A DNA stretch of 64,000 nt from Prorocentrum cordatum (GCA_963575745.1 CAUYUJ010001359.1:466018-530017), one strand, 5' to 3'; positions 12,354-24,105 are shown, counted from the first letter of the stretch. The notes: a model not told the origin generated them from the sequence alone. Numbers and translations: made by a program.

Positions 12354-15300
12354 ATGAATGAGGACTGCCGCTTCTTTTCTGTTCCCCCCTCGCACTCGCA
12401 GCCGAGTGTGCCTTCTCTGCCTCCTCCTGTCTCTTGGGTGCCTAGCAGTCGTTTCAGCATTGGGTCGTGGAATTCAGCTACTCTTTTTGGTGCCGAGAGT
12501 GGGGACCGTAGGCATCAAAGCCAGACCTTTAACACGTTTTTGAGGCGAGCAGAAAAATTCGATGTTTTGCTAATTCAAGAATCTCACGGACACTTAGGGG
12601 ACTTAGATACTCTCTCTCGCCTCCTCCCTCACCACAATTGCTTTGGCTCCTTCTGCGTTGATGTGATCTCTGGGGGCGTCTTTATATGCGTCCACGAGCG
12701 TCTTCATATGCAGTTCGACCAGATTACACCGATGAATGTTGTTGGTGGCAGATGTCTAACAGTTGATCTCCATGGGCCCCGAGGTGCTCTTCAACTCTGT
12801 TCTCTTCACCTCCCCCCTAATGACTCGATGACTGGTAAGAAAGAATTCCTATCGTGTGTATCGCGTGCTCTTGACCCTCGGCATGTGACCGTGTTCATAG
12901 GCGGTGACTGGAACTTTTGCGCGATGGGCGAGGCCCGTCAACATGTCGATCCAGCTCTGGATCGCACGCCGCGCTGCTCGCTCGCCACGGAGTTTGGTTG
13001 TCTGTTTGCTCGCTTCACTGAGTTTGGACAGGGGAATCATACGCATTGCATACAACGTGATGGTAAACTTGTCAGCACTGCTCGCATTGACAGAATTTTC
13101 ACATCTCTCCCATCCTCCGTTATCTTGGACCTCTCTCCGGCTGCTGGCGTTGAATGGCAGCCCGCAGAGCTTCGCGATGTTAGTGATCATGTACCTGTCT
13201 ATGCTATCCTCGCTGTGCAGTCCCCCAACTCGTGCGCTGTCATTTCTAGGTGGGTGTGCCGTCAGCCTGCGTTCACGGTGAAGGTAGAAAAGCTGATTGA
13301 AGAGATGGGAGTCTCCGAGGATCCAGCGACAGCAGTTTCTGAGGTCAAGTCGATAATGCATTTAGCGGCGTTGGACATTAAGAATGAACCGTGCTCGGCT
13401 AGTTCGAAAACTATCGGTCACAAAATATCGTGGTGTATGATGTATGATCGTGCTCGTCGTCGAAATGATTTGGGAAAACAGCGCCAAGCTGTTCGCCGCT
13501 TTCCGAAGCTAGAATATTTTGTAGACGATGATGCGAATCTAGTGGGCCCTGACGCTTTTTACGCGTACCTGGCCGAGATCAGCCGTCTGGAACTTGATGG
13601 CGATCGTCAGGAGCTTTTAAATGATAAGGACCTTCCCCATCAGGCAAGGACCTCGGGACTTGCAAGAATCGAACGTCTGGCTCGCGCTTGGGCCCCCCGT
13701 CACAAGCAAGTACTCTTGCAGGGAATTGTGGGCCCAAATGGTAACGCCCACGCTGACCCCCAAGTTTGTGCTAACCTGCTGCAGGATCACTGGGCGAAAG
13801 TTGCCCAACCTTTTCGTTCCTGCCAGGACAGTATGCGTTCTTTGCGTACGTGGATTCAAGCAGCCCCTCAGGACATTCTTTGGACAGTCGATGAAGACCT
13901 TTTTGATCAGCTTCTAGATAAGTCTCGGGATTCTGCCCAAGGATTGGATGGTATTCCGTACTCTGGGTGGAGGTTTGGTGGACCGAGGGCTAGGGGTATT
14001 TTATATGCACATTATCGTCACATCATTGACACTGGGCAGATTCCTGATGAGTTCAATGATGCTTTCCTGGCCTTTCTTCCCAAAGGAGCGCTGGAGGCAG
14101 AGCCGACTCGCGCGCCTGAACATACTCGCCCGCTGGCCTTAGGGAACACGGACTGTAAGTTGATATGCAGTGCTCTCGCACAGCCGCTGAATATTGTGGC
14201 ACGCCGCACCGTCGATAGTGAACAACGTGGTTTTGTGGGAGGGCGTTCCCTGGTGGATAATGTCTTAGCTCTGGATTGGAGATACACCCAATATGCTGCT
14301 TATGAAAATCCCCCCTCTCCTGGCATGGCCTTTTATGATATCAAGTAAGCTTTCCCCAGTATCTCACATGAGTGGATTATGTATGTATTGCATGAAATGG
14401 GTATCCCTGATTGGTATTGCCGAATCGTGGAAAACCTATACGATAACATGCACAAGCACGTGCGCTTTAAGGGTCGCATCTTTGGCAAGTTCAAGGTTGA
14501 GCGTGACATTAAACAAGGTTGTCCTATTTCGGGTCTCCTGTTTGCTCTGGGTCTTGATCCTTGGTTCAGGAAGATTCGGCAAATTCTTGAGGTAGTCCGC
14601 GCTCATCCTTGCGCCTACGCTGATGATCTTGGCATCGTTGCCTATGATCTTGGTGCTGCCCACTCTGTCATGGTGCACGAGTTCGTTCTGCTCGCCAAGT
14701 GCACGGGCCTGTTCTTTCACCCCGCGAAGTGCCAGTTTGTGTTGCCGCGCGACCGTGCGGAATGCGCCTTCCGCAAAGACTGCAGGGAAAAACGAATCCG
14801 CCTCAAATCCTCCAAAATCGGTCGTGCTGGGCTTTACCTTGGGGTCTTCCTGGGTCTCGAGGGTGCTTCTTTGAGATGGCAAGGCCCGTGTCGGGCCCTC
14901 CTCCGTCGTGCCAGGTATGTTATAAGCTTCTGTTTAGGCCTTGCAGGAAATATTCACATGTATAACGTCTACTGTCAGCCCGTCCTACAACACGTTGCCC
15001 AGTTTTACCCCATCACTGATACTGTTCGAGTTGCTGAGCGCGAGGCTCTCCAGCAACTTCCAGTGGCTCCGCGGTTCTCGCTGTCCAGTGCGATTCTATG
15101 TGACCTGAAGCTTTTTGGTATCACATGTGAAGCTCGAGCAGTGGAGCCCAGCGCCCGTGCCGCCCTGTTCCGCGCCGCTCTGCGTTCTGATGAGTTTGCT
15201 CACGGTCGAGAATATCTGGAAGAGTTTACTCGACATGATGGTTGTGAGCTGTTTTATGAGATATCCCACGTACCGGAGTTCGTCCTTCATTCAAATGCGT

Positions 15301-15951
15301 ACCAACTTCGAGTCCTTTATCGACATGCCCTGTATCCCCACTGAGCTCATTGATGGCCTCCAGAGTAAAATTGTGAGATTCCTGTCTCGTCACCTCTACC
15401 CCCTCCCCTCTGCACGCTCTTTTGGTGCCCGTCTGAACTACTGGTGCCCCCTCTCCCCTCAGCAATGTGATTTAACGATGACACGACTATGTAGGATTGG
15501 TCAGAAACTCGGTTCCTGTGTAGCGAGCTCAGTGTTAAAGACGCTGTGCAATGCTGGGGCCACTTCTCGTCGGTTCCGTGCGGGCCGTGCTGGATGCAGG
15601 TTTGGTTGCTATGCAGTAGGAGGAGACGACATCCTCCATTATTTTGCGTGCCCGAATCTGGTCCCCCGTGTCCGTGAGTGTCTTCCACGCCTTCCCCCGT
15701 GCTGGGGTACGGATCCTATCTCCTCGTTTGTCCTCGCGCTTGTCCCTCTCATCGATTCTGATTGCCTGCTCAGTGTCGGTCTAGCCATAGATGCCTTGCA
15801 TGCCACTTTCAACGCCCAGAGGTCTTCTGGGTCTGTCGGTCCCAGGTCAGCCCGGCTTTCACTGTCTGCCCGACTGCGGGCTCAAGCAGTCCGATGCTCT
15901 GTAGCACGACCTCTAGTACGAGGTCTTCGAGGCGCGGGGTTGGACGGTTAG
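12354..15951 (+). pseudogene. LINE-1 ORF2: endonuclease-reverse transcriptase, stop and frameshift
   Basis: The N-terminal domain is an exonuclease-endonuclease-phosphatase fold: SIGSWNSATLFG, LLIQESHGH (catalytic QE), FIGGDWNF, ARIDRIFTSLP and VSDHVPV appear in the expected order between 12450 and 13205. The reverse transcriptase follows with GLDGIPYSGW and FLPKG, motif A (YDIK, then AFPSIS), motif B (IKQGCPISG, near 14511) and the catalytic YADDLG (near 14619). A TAA at 14346-14348 splits motif A in the middle, and a frameshift near 15340 moves the C-terminus to another frame, which ends with a Cys/His segment (CYAVGGDDILHYFACP). The start at 12354 is the first ATG after ORF1. One stop plus one slip suggests recent death. 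Confidence 0.85.
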
Positions 15952-16026
15952 CGGACGGACGTTCTTGCCCTCTTCTCGCCCTTTTGCCCGCTCGCCCTCG
16001 TCTCGTTCTTCCAAGCCGAGTCATGT

Positions 16027-16044
16027 GTCGTCGGGGGCGGTCCT
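16027..16044. repeat. Target-site duplication, right copy (LINE-1)
   Basis: Exact second copy of the 18-mer at 11228-11245. Sequence to its right (GCCTTCCTTGCG) would then be the original continuation of the (GTC)n locus. Confidence 0.85.
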
Positions 16045-18100
16045 GCCTTCCTTGCGTTTGCGCCCCCTTCTGGGGGGTGGCGTCCGATGGTAGTGGCGCG
16101 GTACTCCGTCCCCCCGCCCCTCGCCTCCCGCGTTTCCTCCCTTTGCTTTCCTTCTCCTCCTGTGTCGATCGGTCGCGGGTGATTTAATTAAAATAGTGCA
16201 GGCGGGCTCTTTGCCCAGCTCGGGGCGCTCGCCCACTCAGAAGCCTCTGCCCCTCCGTTCCGCTGGGGTGGACGCCGCTAGCGGCTACGGTGCGCCACGA
16301 TCGTCCTACCAATTCCCTTTTTTAGTGTTCCTTGCTCCAGATTGGGACTGTTAGTTTTGTCCGAGTGTGGATGGCCCGTGGAGCTCTTGGCTGTGACCTA
16401 GCGTCCATCTGATCTCGTTTCTCCGGCGCCCTGTCCCCTTCCCTTCTCGTTTCTCTTTGTTTTTCTTTCTCTCTTTCTATCTCTCTCTCTCTGTCTCCTC
16501 TTGCTACCCTTAGATCGGCAATGCAATGGTTCACTTGCTGTGCTGAGTGGGGTCGCGCACGTCCCTCGGCTTCTCAGATTATCCTCCCTCCTTCTGCGCT
16601 TCTGTGGCCAGTGCTTTATTTTTCCCTGGCAGGTGCCAGAGTTTAAAGCAGTCGCGCGTGGGACAGCCAAAACGTTGGCGGCTGAGTTACCCTCGCTCCA
16701 TCGTCGGCCTCCTCTGCTCCGCCTCCTGTTTGATTTTTTTTTTTTTGCAGACCCACCGCGCGGTGGTCGCGTAGCGATGCGCCCGCATCTGCGTCGCGTT
16801 TGCGGCGCATCCGCAGAGACATCCGTGCGCGCGCGTGTCCAGTCGCGCAGCGAGGCGCCATCATTTTCGCGGATCGAGACCGCGGCGCCGGGAAAAAACA
16901 ACAAACGCAAAAATGATTCACGGTCCAGTTGGCGCGTTCACGTGTGGGCGGGGCGGGAGCGGGCATATTTGCGCACGCCCGTCACGCGGACAGCGGTTCT
17001 ACAGAGAAATCAGCGCGCTTCTGCACCACCGCCCCACAGCCCCTATAACCGCACTGGCTCACGGCTCGCAGTGTTTGATGATAGGACTAGGCCCTGCGCT
17101 ACACACGGCTGCACAGGGTTGGGCCCTTAGGCGGGGATCGAGTCTCTTCTGGCAAAACATTTAGCGTGTGCGTGCCCACCCACCGTATTCGGTGTGCCGC
17201 TTCCGCAGAAGAGGAATAACAGTGGCGGGATAACAGGAGTCTCGTGAAACGGAGTTGACGTAGGATATGTCCTAGAAGAGAGCAGGATAGGTGGAGTTGG
17301 AGGAGACGGTCGAGGAGGAGGATGAAAAAGAGAAGGAGGAGGAGGCACAGGAGCCAACCACGTGGTGTGCGGGAATTCTCGCGCAAGACAGGTACGGACA
17401 TTCCCTGATGTGGGGGAGCTCCTGGCGCGGACAACGCAAACAAAACAGTGTATGAACCTCGTCCGTCTCCAGTACAGTGCACGGGGCCCTTCTTGTTTGG
17501 GGGGAAACAGGCGTGCATGTTCCACATGTGGCGTACGCGATGCAGCCAGCCCCGTCGTAGCTGGTTCATTTTCTTCTATGCAGGAGGGCCACTGGATATC
17601 GTGTGGCCACGCTGGGGTGTCCCCCCTGTTCTTCTGGGGTGATCCCCTTCTGTTCTTGGAGTGCTCCACACCTGAAGAGCCACGCAGTCGAGCGCATGCC
17701 TAAATATGATGCAGCGCAGGATGTTGCGAAGCTGCGCAGTGAACTTCAATGCGTGCGATATGCATCACACGTGGAGGAACTGACGTCATGACATGTACGG
17801 CGCTCGTTGCGAACTTACACCACCAAAGGTTCAGTCAAGATCGTTCAGAGCAACGCATAGCGACGCGATGCGCAAGCCAGGGACATAGCACAGCAACATA
17901 TCGCACAGCAGCGCAAATCATATCACGACGCCGCAGGGCAAAAATCAACGTCACAGCAACACAGCACACGAGTCCAAATTAGGCACACCACTCTATTGCA
18001 CAGCGCTGGGGTACACACAACACGAGACTCACGCAACTCATGCGGTAAACGTTTCCGCACACATACACGCATGTATGGCCAATCCCGTCTCTGGGCCAGG
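16045..18100. other. Gene-free stretch, nothing recognised
   Basis: Contains pyrimidine-rich DNA (16430-16505, CTCT repeats), a T run (16734-16746), and a short purine tract (17270-17350). Short frames on both strands have no recognisable domain. The part at 17800-18010 is rich in CA-type words (CACAGCAACA and relatives). Confidence 0.4.
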
Positions 18101-18104
18101 CCTT

Positions 18105-18400
18105 TTGCGTCCTTGTGGGGTCGTCTTGGGGTGCTTCTCGAGTGCCTTCTGGAAGGCCTCGTGGGGGCCCCTTGGAGGCTTCTTGGATGCCCCTTCTTGG
18201 CGGTCTCTGGAGCATTCTTGGAGGAAAGGGCTCATCATGTCACTTCGAGTTCCCCCTCTTGGGCTCGTGGAGTCGTCTTAGGGGGGCTCGGGCCCTCTCG
18301 GGGGCCTCGGTGACCGTCTTAGAGCGACTTTTGGGGCCTCTTGGGCCGTCTTGGGTGCTCTTGAGACCGAGAAGCCGGGCACGACTGGACCGTACAATCA
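18105..18400 (+). repeat. GGCCTCTTGG-type dispersed repeat
   Basis: Units such as GGGGTCGTCTTGGGGTGC, GGAGGCTTCTTGGATGCC and GGGCCTCTTGGGCCGTCTTG belong to the family that dominates 42-45.7 kb. It runs directly into dispersed repeat A. Confidence 0.65.
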
Positions 18401-18404
18401 GGCC

Positions 18405-18545
18405 TGTTCGGAGAGGGTGCCCTCGTGTTCTTCGTGCTTGTTGGATGGTCTTGTGCATCTTGGGGAGGGTACCCTGGGATGTTCTGTGTGTTGTGGCAGG
18501 CGGGAAGTCTCATGTTCTTGAAGGGTGCTCTTCGGTCCGAGGTCC
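18405..18545 (+). repeat. Dispersed repeat A, copy 2
   Basis: Matches the copies at 1315-1440 and 60245-60385 in motif order: TGTTCTTCGTGCTTGTTGGA, GGTCTTGTGCATCTTGGG, GAGGGTACCC, GATGTTCTGTGTGTTG, CATGTTCTTGAAGGGTG. Confidence 0.7.
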
Positions 18546-19610
18546 CGCTATATGCTGAACTCGCTCTGACCTGTTCTGTTTCGTATGATGCTTGCCTCCT
18601 GGGCTTGCCCCGGGGGTTCCAAGACTTCCCAAGGTGCGCCCACGAGATCGCCAGGACGGAGCCTGAGACTATCTGGGGCCATGTTGGAAGTGTGGAGCCC
18701 CAAGCCACCCTCCCGAAGCCTCTGAACAAGGTACGCGAGCCGCACTGAGAGCGCCACAAGAGCACAGGGAATTCCAGGCCCTGGGCCGCTTGAGGAGTAT
18801 GCCCAACACTCAACACAGAACTCGAAGGGACCCGAGGGCACTCCACTCAGTGCAGGTGGCACGCGTGCCAGGAGCTGAAGTTGATTTACTCGACCACCTA
18901 ACGCGCGTTATGCAGTCTCCGACCCACCCACCCACCAAGTAGATAACATAACGCTCTCCACTTCATCCACCCCGTTGCAGCAGCGCCTGTAGGGTAGCGC
19001 GTATGCTGTTCGTAGTGTTCGCGCAACGTGTTATGTTATGTGCCAGCGAACCCACCCACCCACCCAGCCACAACGCGCGTTATGTGGTTTCGCAAAAGCT
19101 TGAGCTCCAGGGGAAAGCCCCCCCGAGGCTTGGACACCCCTTGCCCCACTGGGGTGCTGGGGCGGGGCCGGCCGCCAGGGGGTCCAACAGGTTCCAAGAC
19201 GTCCCTAAGAAGGCCAGAGATCGCCCTAAAATCGAGTCGGGCCTGTCCCTCCACAGGAGGAATGGTCAAAAATAGTCTGGAGACGATGTTGGGACTAGTT
19301 TTGAGCGTGTTTGCAATTTTTCAAGTTCATTTAGCATTTTTCGGCCAAAGTCAACCTGTCTGACATGCCCGACCTAACCCTGAAACGGCTTCCTGAGGCA
19401 AGCGCCCTAGGACGGTCCGAGTGGCCTCCGAGCCGACTCGAGACGACCAAAGGGTCTTCGGTGGCTCACAAGAGGCTCCAAGAGAGGCTGCAAGATGCTT
19501 CGAGGGAGGCACAACGCATTCAAAGTTAGACAATGTCAGAAACCGTATGTCTCCCAATGTGTTTTGCTTCCGATGCTTTCTGCCTGCGATGGCTCCGTGA
19601 GCGCTCAGAA
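18546..19610. other. Gene-free stretch, nothing recognised
   Basis: Contains two short CCCACCCACC runs beside CGCGCGTTATG-type words (18900-18930 and 19050-19085), which are partial repeats of one another. No frame with a recognisable product. Confidence 0.35.
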
Positions 19611-19625
19611 TGACAAGCAGCGGGG

Positions 19626-19839
19626 GATCGCCAGGCTAGTAAGGCAGAGGAAGCCAGGAAGGCCGCGAAGGAGGCTGCGAAGGCCAAGAGGGCAGCTGAG
19701 GCTAAGAAGGCAGAGAAAGCCAGGTTGGCGGCCGAGGAGAAGGCAAGGGCGGCCGATGAGGAAGCCAGGAAAGCAGAGGAGACCAGGAAGGCTGAGGAGG
19801 CCAGAAAGTCCGTGATCAACTTGGTAATTGGTGTTACGA

Positions 19840-19901
<62 letters not shown>

Positions 19902-20554
19902 GATGATGATGATGATTATGATTATTATACTGATGATGATGAGGAGGAGGAGGACGAGGATTCTGACGTTGATTATGGTGACTTCGATGCCGACGAGGAT
20001 GACGAAGTTGATGGTGCTGAGGTTGATGAAGATGCTGATGTTGATGATGACGACGATACTGATGCTGATGCTGATGATGATGTTGATGGTGAGTCTACCA
20101 ATGGCGATGCTCCTGATGATTATCGTGCTGACGAAGCTGATGATGGCGATGACGACGACGGCGACGATGACGATGATGATGATGATGTTGATAGTACTGA
20201 TGGTGATGCTGTTGATGACGATGACGGTGCTGCTGATGATGGTGATATTGATTATGTTGATGATGCTGATGATGATGGTGATGATGATGATGTCAATGCT
20301 GATAAGAGGGGGAGGAGGAGCAGAAGGATGATGATGCTGATGAAGATGCTGGTGGTGATCCTGCTGATGCTGATGATAATGCTGATGCTGGTGATGATGA
20401 AGCTGATGCTGATTCTCATGATGATGACGATGATGGCGATGGTGATGCCGCTGCTGATGATGTCGACGATGGTGATGCGGATGATGACGCTGCTGCTGGT
20501 GATGCTTGTGTTGCTGACGATGATGTTGAGGAGCAGGAGGAGGATGAGGAGTAG
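19626..20554 (+). CDS. Possible exon: Lys/Glu/Ala helix followed by Asp-rich tail
   Basis: One frame, open from about 19626, reads first as a charged helix built on KAEEARKAAKEAAK-type repeats (about 60 residues) and then, after SVINLVIGVTN, as a long Asp-rich stretch with scattered Ala, Gly and Val, ending at a stop shortly after the GAGCAGGAGGAGG run. No ATG begins this frame; if real it would be an internal or terminal exon. The non-repetitive 5' half with consistent heptad-like charge is the best argument for coding. The Asp-rich half is a GAT array similar to 3190-5110, whose frames are open by composition. Function unknown. Confidence 0.25.
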
Positions 20555-20560
20555 GCCTGC
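19838..20560 (+). repeat. GAT trinucleotide array
   Basis: Begins as near-perfect GAT repeats (19838-19915) and degrades into GAT/GCT/GAC triplets to about 20560. Same triplet class as the larger array at 3190-5110. Confidence 0.85.
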
Positions 20561-20619
20561 GCAGACGGCGGTACCTTGGCCGTCAATGACGCTTGGCAAG
20601 ACCGAAGAGTGAGGAATAA

Positions 20620-22130
20620 TGAAGCCATTCAAGAAAATCAGATGCCTCATTGACGTTGGTCTTTTCGGCCAGCCCCTCGGGCCCCCCCAGACGGCCAAAG
20701 GCCGCCAAGAGCGCCTCAGGACGGCCCCGTCTGAGCATGTTGGAGATTGAGGCCCATGGCCACGCTCTGGATGCCTCTGGGAAAGTCACGCGAGGAGTCC
20801 CAAGAGCGTGCGGGAGCGCACGAGAGCGCTCAAGATAGCCTGTTTCGGGATTCGGGCGTGGAGCAATGAGGGTGCGATAAATGGGGGAGGGATGAAGACA
20901 GGTGCACCTTTCGTGCCCTGAAGGGACCCTGAGGGCCCCCTGGGGCCCAACAGGGGCACGACGGGTGCACGTTCCCCCCTCCCCACCTGCAGGGGACCTG
21001 AGGGCACAGGCACGGCTGTGGATTCACCTGTCTGCATCGCGTTCCCAATCATATTGCCAATATACATATAACGGGGGACTGGGTCCAGCGGCCGGGGGCT
21101 GGAGCCTCGACCGCAAATGTGAGGCCCAGGGCCCGGGCCCGCCTCTGGGAGGCCTAAAATCGCCCCGGGGAGCCCTCAGACAGCAATCCCAGCGGCGAGG
21201 CCGGCGCTGGTGCTGCTTGCCCAGGGACGCGCTGTCATTGGCTCCCGCCGCCACCGCCGGAACGCCGCGTGGCACGCTCAGCGAGTCCCGCCAGGCGGAT
21301 TCGCCCATGCGTCCGCGGCGGACATCGCGCGGGCCTCTGCAGGCTCCAGGCTCGGCAGAGGCGGCGCTGAGCCCACCTCGTGCGGAACCACGCCGACAGT
21401 GGGCGTGCAGCTGGACGCACAGGCCCAGCGCGTGGACGCCTCGCCCCTCCCCGCTGGCGCACCCCAGGAGGCTGCTGCTGGCATCCTTGCCCAAGCGCGC
21501 GCCCCTCCGCTTCGACGCCTCTGCCTTTGCCCGCAGCCTCGGCGTCGCCAGCGCGCGCGACGCCCCCGACGAGTGGCGGAGGAGGGCGGCCCTGCAAGGG
21601 GCGAGGCTGCAGGGGGCGAGGCTGCAGGTCCTCCTCGGCGAGTCCTTCGCGCAGCAGTTCTGAGGGAGCAGCCGGCGAGCAAGACCCGCAACTGGACGGC
21701 TTCGTTTCTGGCTCGTCGGACTGGCGTTCGTTGGCGGCGCAGGGGGGGGGGGGGGGGGCGTGCCGGGGCTGCCCCGAGCCAGCCGTCTCCGGCGGCCTGC
21801 GCGCCCGCGCGAGCCGACCTCTCAGCAGGCGCCGTCGGCGTCCCTGGCTCCTCGTGGCGCCAACTGCCCCGAGGCCCCTCGTTCGCGTCGGCTCGAAGGT
21901 GCGTGCGTGGCCAGACCTTCGCCGAGTCCGGGCTCATCGGATCGGCTTGGGCTCATCGGATTGACTCGGTCTACATTTCGTTTGGTTCGGCGGCACTCGC
22001 CCCCGTAGTGCCTGTCCTGTTGCCGCGCCTCGCCCCCGCGAGCGTTTATAATTTTACCTCGCCGCGGTGGGCATCGCCCGCCCCCGAGGCGGCGGCCGCG
22101 CCCTGGTGCGCCCCCTGATATCTCCTGATA
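20620..22130. other. GC-rich stretch, no gene recognised
   Basis: Strongly GC-rich with overlapping long frames on both strands (about 21200-22120). It contains a 17-base G run at 21742-21758. No domain is visible in any frame and the frames overlap antisense to one another, as expected from composition. Confidence 0.35.
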
Positions 22131-22530
22131 TATCCTCCTCCTCCCTCCTCCTCCTCTTCCTCCTCCGCCCCCTCCTCTTCCTCCGCCTCCTCTTCCTGTG
22201 GTCCTCGGATGGTTCTCGGGGGCCCTCCCCCCTGGCTCCAGCTCGGGGTCGCGGGTTGCGGGCAGCTTGCGGACCTTGCGCGCGGACGCGCAGTTGTGCT
22301 TGGTGTCGCGCGCGCGCGGGCGCCCCGCAGCCTTCCGCGGGCCTCCCAGGGCTTGCCAGGGCAGCCGCGCCTCGCGCCTCGCCGTGGCCTGGGCCGAGAA
22401 GGGGCTGGCACCTCTCCCAAGGGGGGAGGAGGATGGGGGGGAGGAGGAAGAGGAGGAGGAGGACGACGAGGAGGAGGAGGAGGAAGAGGAGGAGGAGGAG
22501 GAGGAAGAGGAAAATGGGGAGGGGGAGGGC
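22130..22530. repeat. CTC tract facing a GGA tract
   Basis: Pyrimidine-rich CTC DNA (22133-22200) and purine-rich GGA DNA (22428-22530) lie on the same strand about 230 bp apart, forming an imperfect inverted pair around a GC-rich centre. Confidence 0.7.
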
Positions 22531-22639
22531 GGAGGGGTAAGCTGGGTGCGCTCGCGTGGCATCTGACGTCCAAGACGTAGATCTCTTTTCAATTTGCACA
22601 GCCGGACGTCGTAGCAGGGCATGGCATTACATGGCATAG

Positions 22640-23340
22640 CGTGGTGGTGAAGATCAACGCGTAGCCTGACATAGCGTGGCGTGGCGACGCCCCAAAATGT
22701 GGGGTACTTTCGCGGCCCCAAAAATCCACGAATCGACGCCGAATGTGGAATCACTCCCGATGGCTGTTTCGGTTGGGCATTCCTTAGATTTTGAAGCTGA
22801 TTTGGAAGGACCGAAAACCATGCCGTGGCACGGCTCTGGAAATAGTAACGCCAGCGCTGCAGCGGGAACACGATTTGGAACGAACGGAAACGCGGAAATG
22901 AGGCCAGCGATGCATCGGGAGCACGATCCAGAGGACGAGCGCTGCAGCGGGAACACGATCTGGAACGAACGGAAACGCGGAAATGAGGCCAGCGATGCAT
23001 CGGGAGCACGATCCAGAGGACGCGTAGCCTGACATAGCATGGCGTGGCGGCGATCAATATCGAGGGAGGGCTTCTGCAACCCAGGAAATCAACGAATCGA
23101 CACCGAATGCGTAATCATTTCCGATGGTTGTTTCGGGGGGGGGTCCTTAGATCTTGAGGCGTATTTGGAAGGACCTGAAACCATGCAGCGGCATGGTTCT
23201 AGAAATAATGACGCCAACGCTGCAAATGGAGCACGACTGAGAACGAACAGAAGCGCGGAAATGATGCCATCGCTGCAACGGGAACACGATTCAAAACGAA
23301 CGGCAACCCGAAAAGGAAGGCAGCGTTTCAGCAAAGCAGA
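22640..23340 (+). repeat. Diverged tandem duplication with a nested 84-bp duplication
   Basis: The block starting GTAGCCTGACATAGCGTGGC (22661) is repeated from 23025 (GTAGCCTGACATAGCATGGC) with recognisable order: ACGAATCGACGCCGAATG, CGATGGCTGTTTCGG, CCTTAGATTTTGAAG, TTTGGAAGGACC, AAACCATGC. Within the first block a unit of about 84 bp (GCTGCAGCGGGAACACGAT to GATCCAGAGGACG) occurs twice in tandem with near identity (about 22855-23020). The frames across it are not conserved between copies. Confidence 0.8.
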
Positions 23341-23384
23341 ATTTTGAAACAAGAACAAGCGAGAGTAGTATTCATATTGTTTAA

Positions 23385-23495
23385 TTGTGGAGGAGGAGGA
23401 GGAAGAGAAGAGAAGGAGGAGGAGGCGGAGGAGGAGGAGGCGAAGGAGGAGGAGGCGAAGGAGGAGGAGGAGGAGGAGGAGGAGGAGAACAACAC
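23385..23495 (+). repeat. GGA microsatellite
   Basis: Imperfect GGA/GAG triplets with occasional GCG. A 13-base C run follows at 23583-23595. Confidence 0.85.
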
Positions 23496-23699
23496 CGATA
23501 ACTACCGCTGCCCTTCCCTCGCCGCCACTGTCAGATTCGCCCCGGCACTCTGGCCAGGGTCCCGGGAGAGGTCTGGGGCACGCCCCCCCCCCCCCACCAG
23601 AAGGGGGTCGCGTGGAAGCGCGAAGACCACCAAGCTTTGCGCACCCCACGATCCGATTGCGAACAAATGGCAACTTGGCGAAAATCACGACTGGAACCC

Positions 23700-23820
23700 C
23701 AGAGCCCATCTTTGTGTGTAATTTTTCGAGCCGGATCGATCTGTGAGGGTCCCAGGGCCCGAGATCGGGCGAGAACGCCCGGCGTGGAAAAGTTGCACGC
23801 CGGGATCTGCGGGCAGCGCG
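23700..23820 (+). repeat. Dispersed repeat C, copy 1
   Basis: TTTTTCGAGCCGGATCGATC, TGTGAGGGTCCCAGGGCCCG, AGATCGGGCGAGAACGCC reappears in reverse complement at about 54215-54300. In one frame both read LCVI(S/F)RAxSICEG, but the flanking reading frames differ, so a noncoding dispersed repeat is preferred. Confidence 0.6.
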
Positions 23821-23994
23821 GACCGCGAAGTTGTGCGTCGGCGACAGCGCGGGCATGCCCCCATGTTCGGGAACGGAAGGTAGACATAGACACTAATACG
23901 TCGCTTGCCAGGAAAATGGGAATTGATGGGAAGTAGTGGGGAATAACACCGAGAAGATATGAGGAACTATAGGGGGATCCTGGGTTTTGTGTCG

Positions 23995-24105
23995 AGGAGG
24001 GAGGAGGGAGGAGGGAGGAGGGAGGAGGAGGAGGAGGAAGAGGAGGAGGAGGAGGAGGAAGAGGAGGAGGAGGAGGAGGAGGAAGAGGAGGAGGGAGGAG
24101 GAGAC
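23995..24105 (+). repeat. GGA microsatellite
   Basis: GAGGAGGGAGGAGG repeats with GAA interruptions, followed by GGTGGTGGTGGTTG at 24157-24170. Confidence 0.85.

Larger units (their letters stand above)
11246..16026 (+). mobile_element. LINE-1: near-complete SL-headed non-LTR retrotransposon
   Basis: The element runs from the spliced leader to the base before the right-hand 18-bp repeat, about 4.78 kb. It has a short 5' leader (about 170 bp), ORF1 (11434-12341), a 12-bp spacer, ORF2 (12354-15951) with an apurinic-type endonuclease and a reverse transcriptase, and a 3' end of about 75 bp without an obvious poly(A). The ORFs carry only one in-frame stop and about two frameshifts, so it is a relatively young copy. 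No RNase H domain is seen, unlike LINE-2. Position of the 3' end is deduced from the duplication. Confidence 0.88.
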
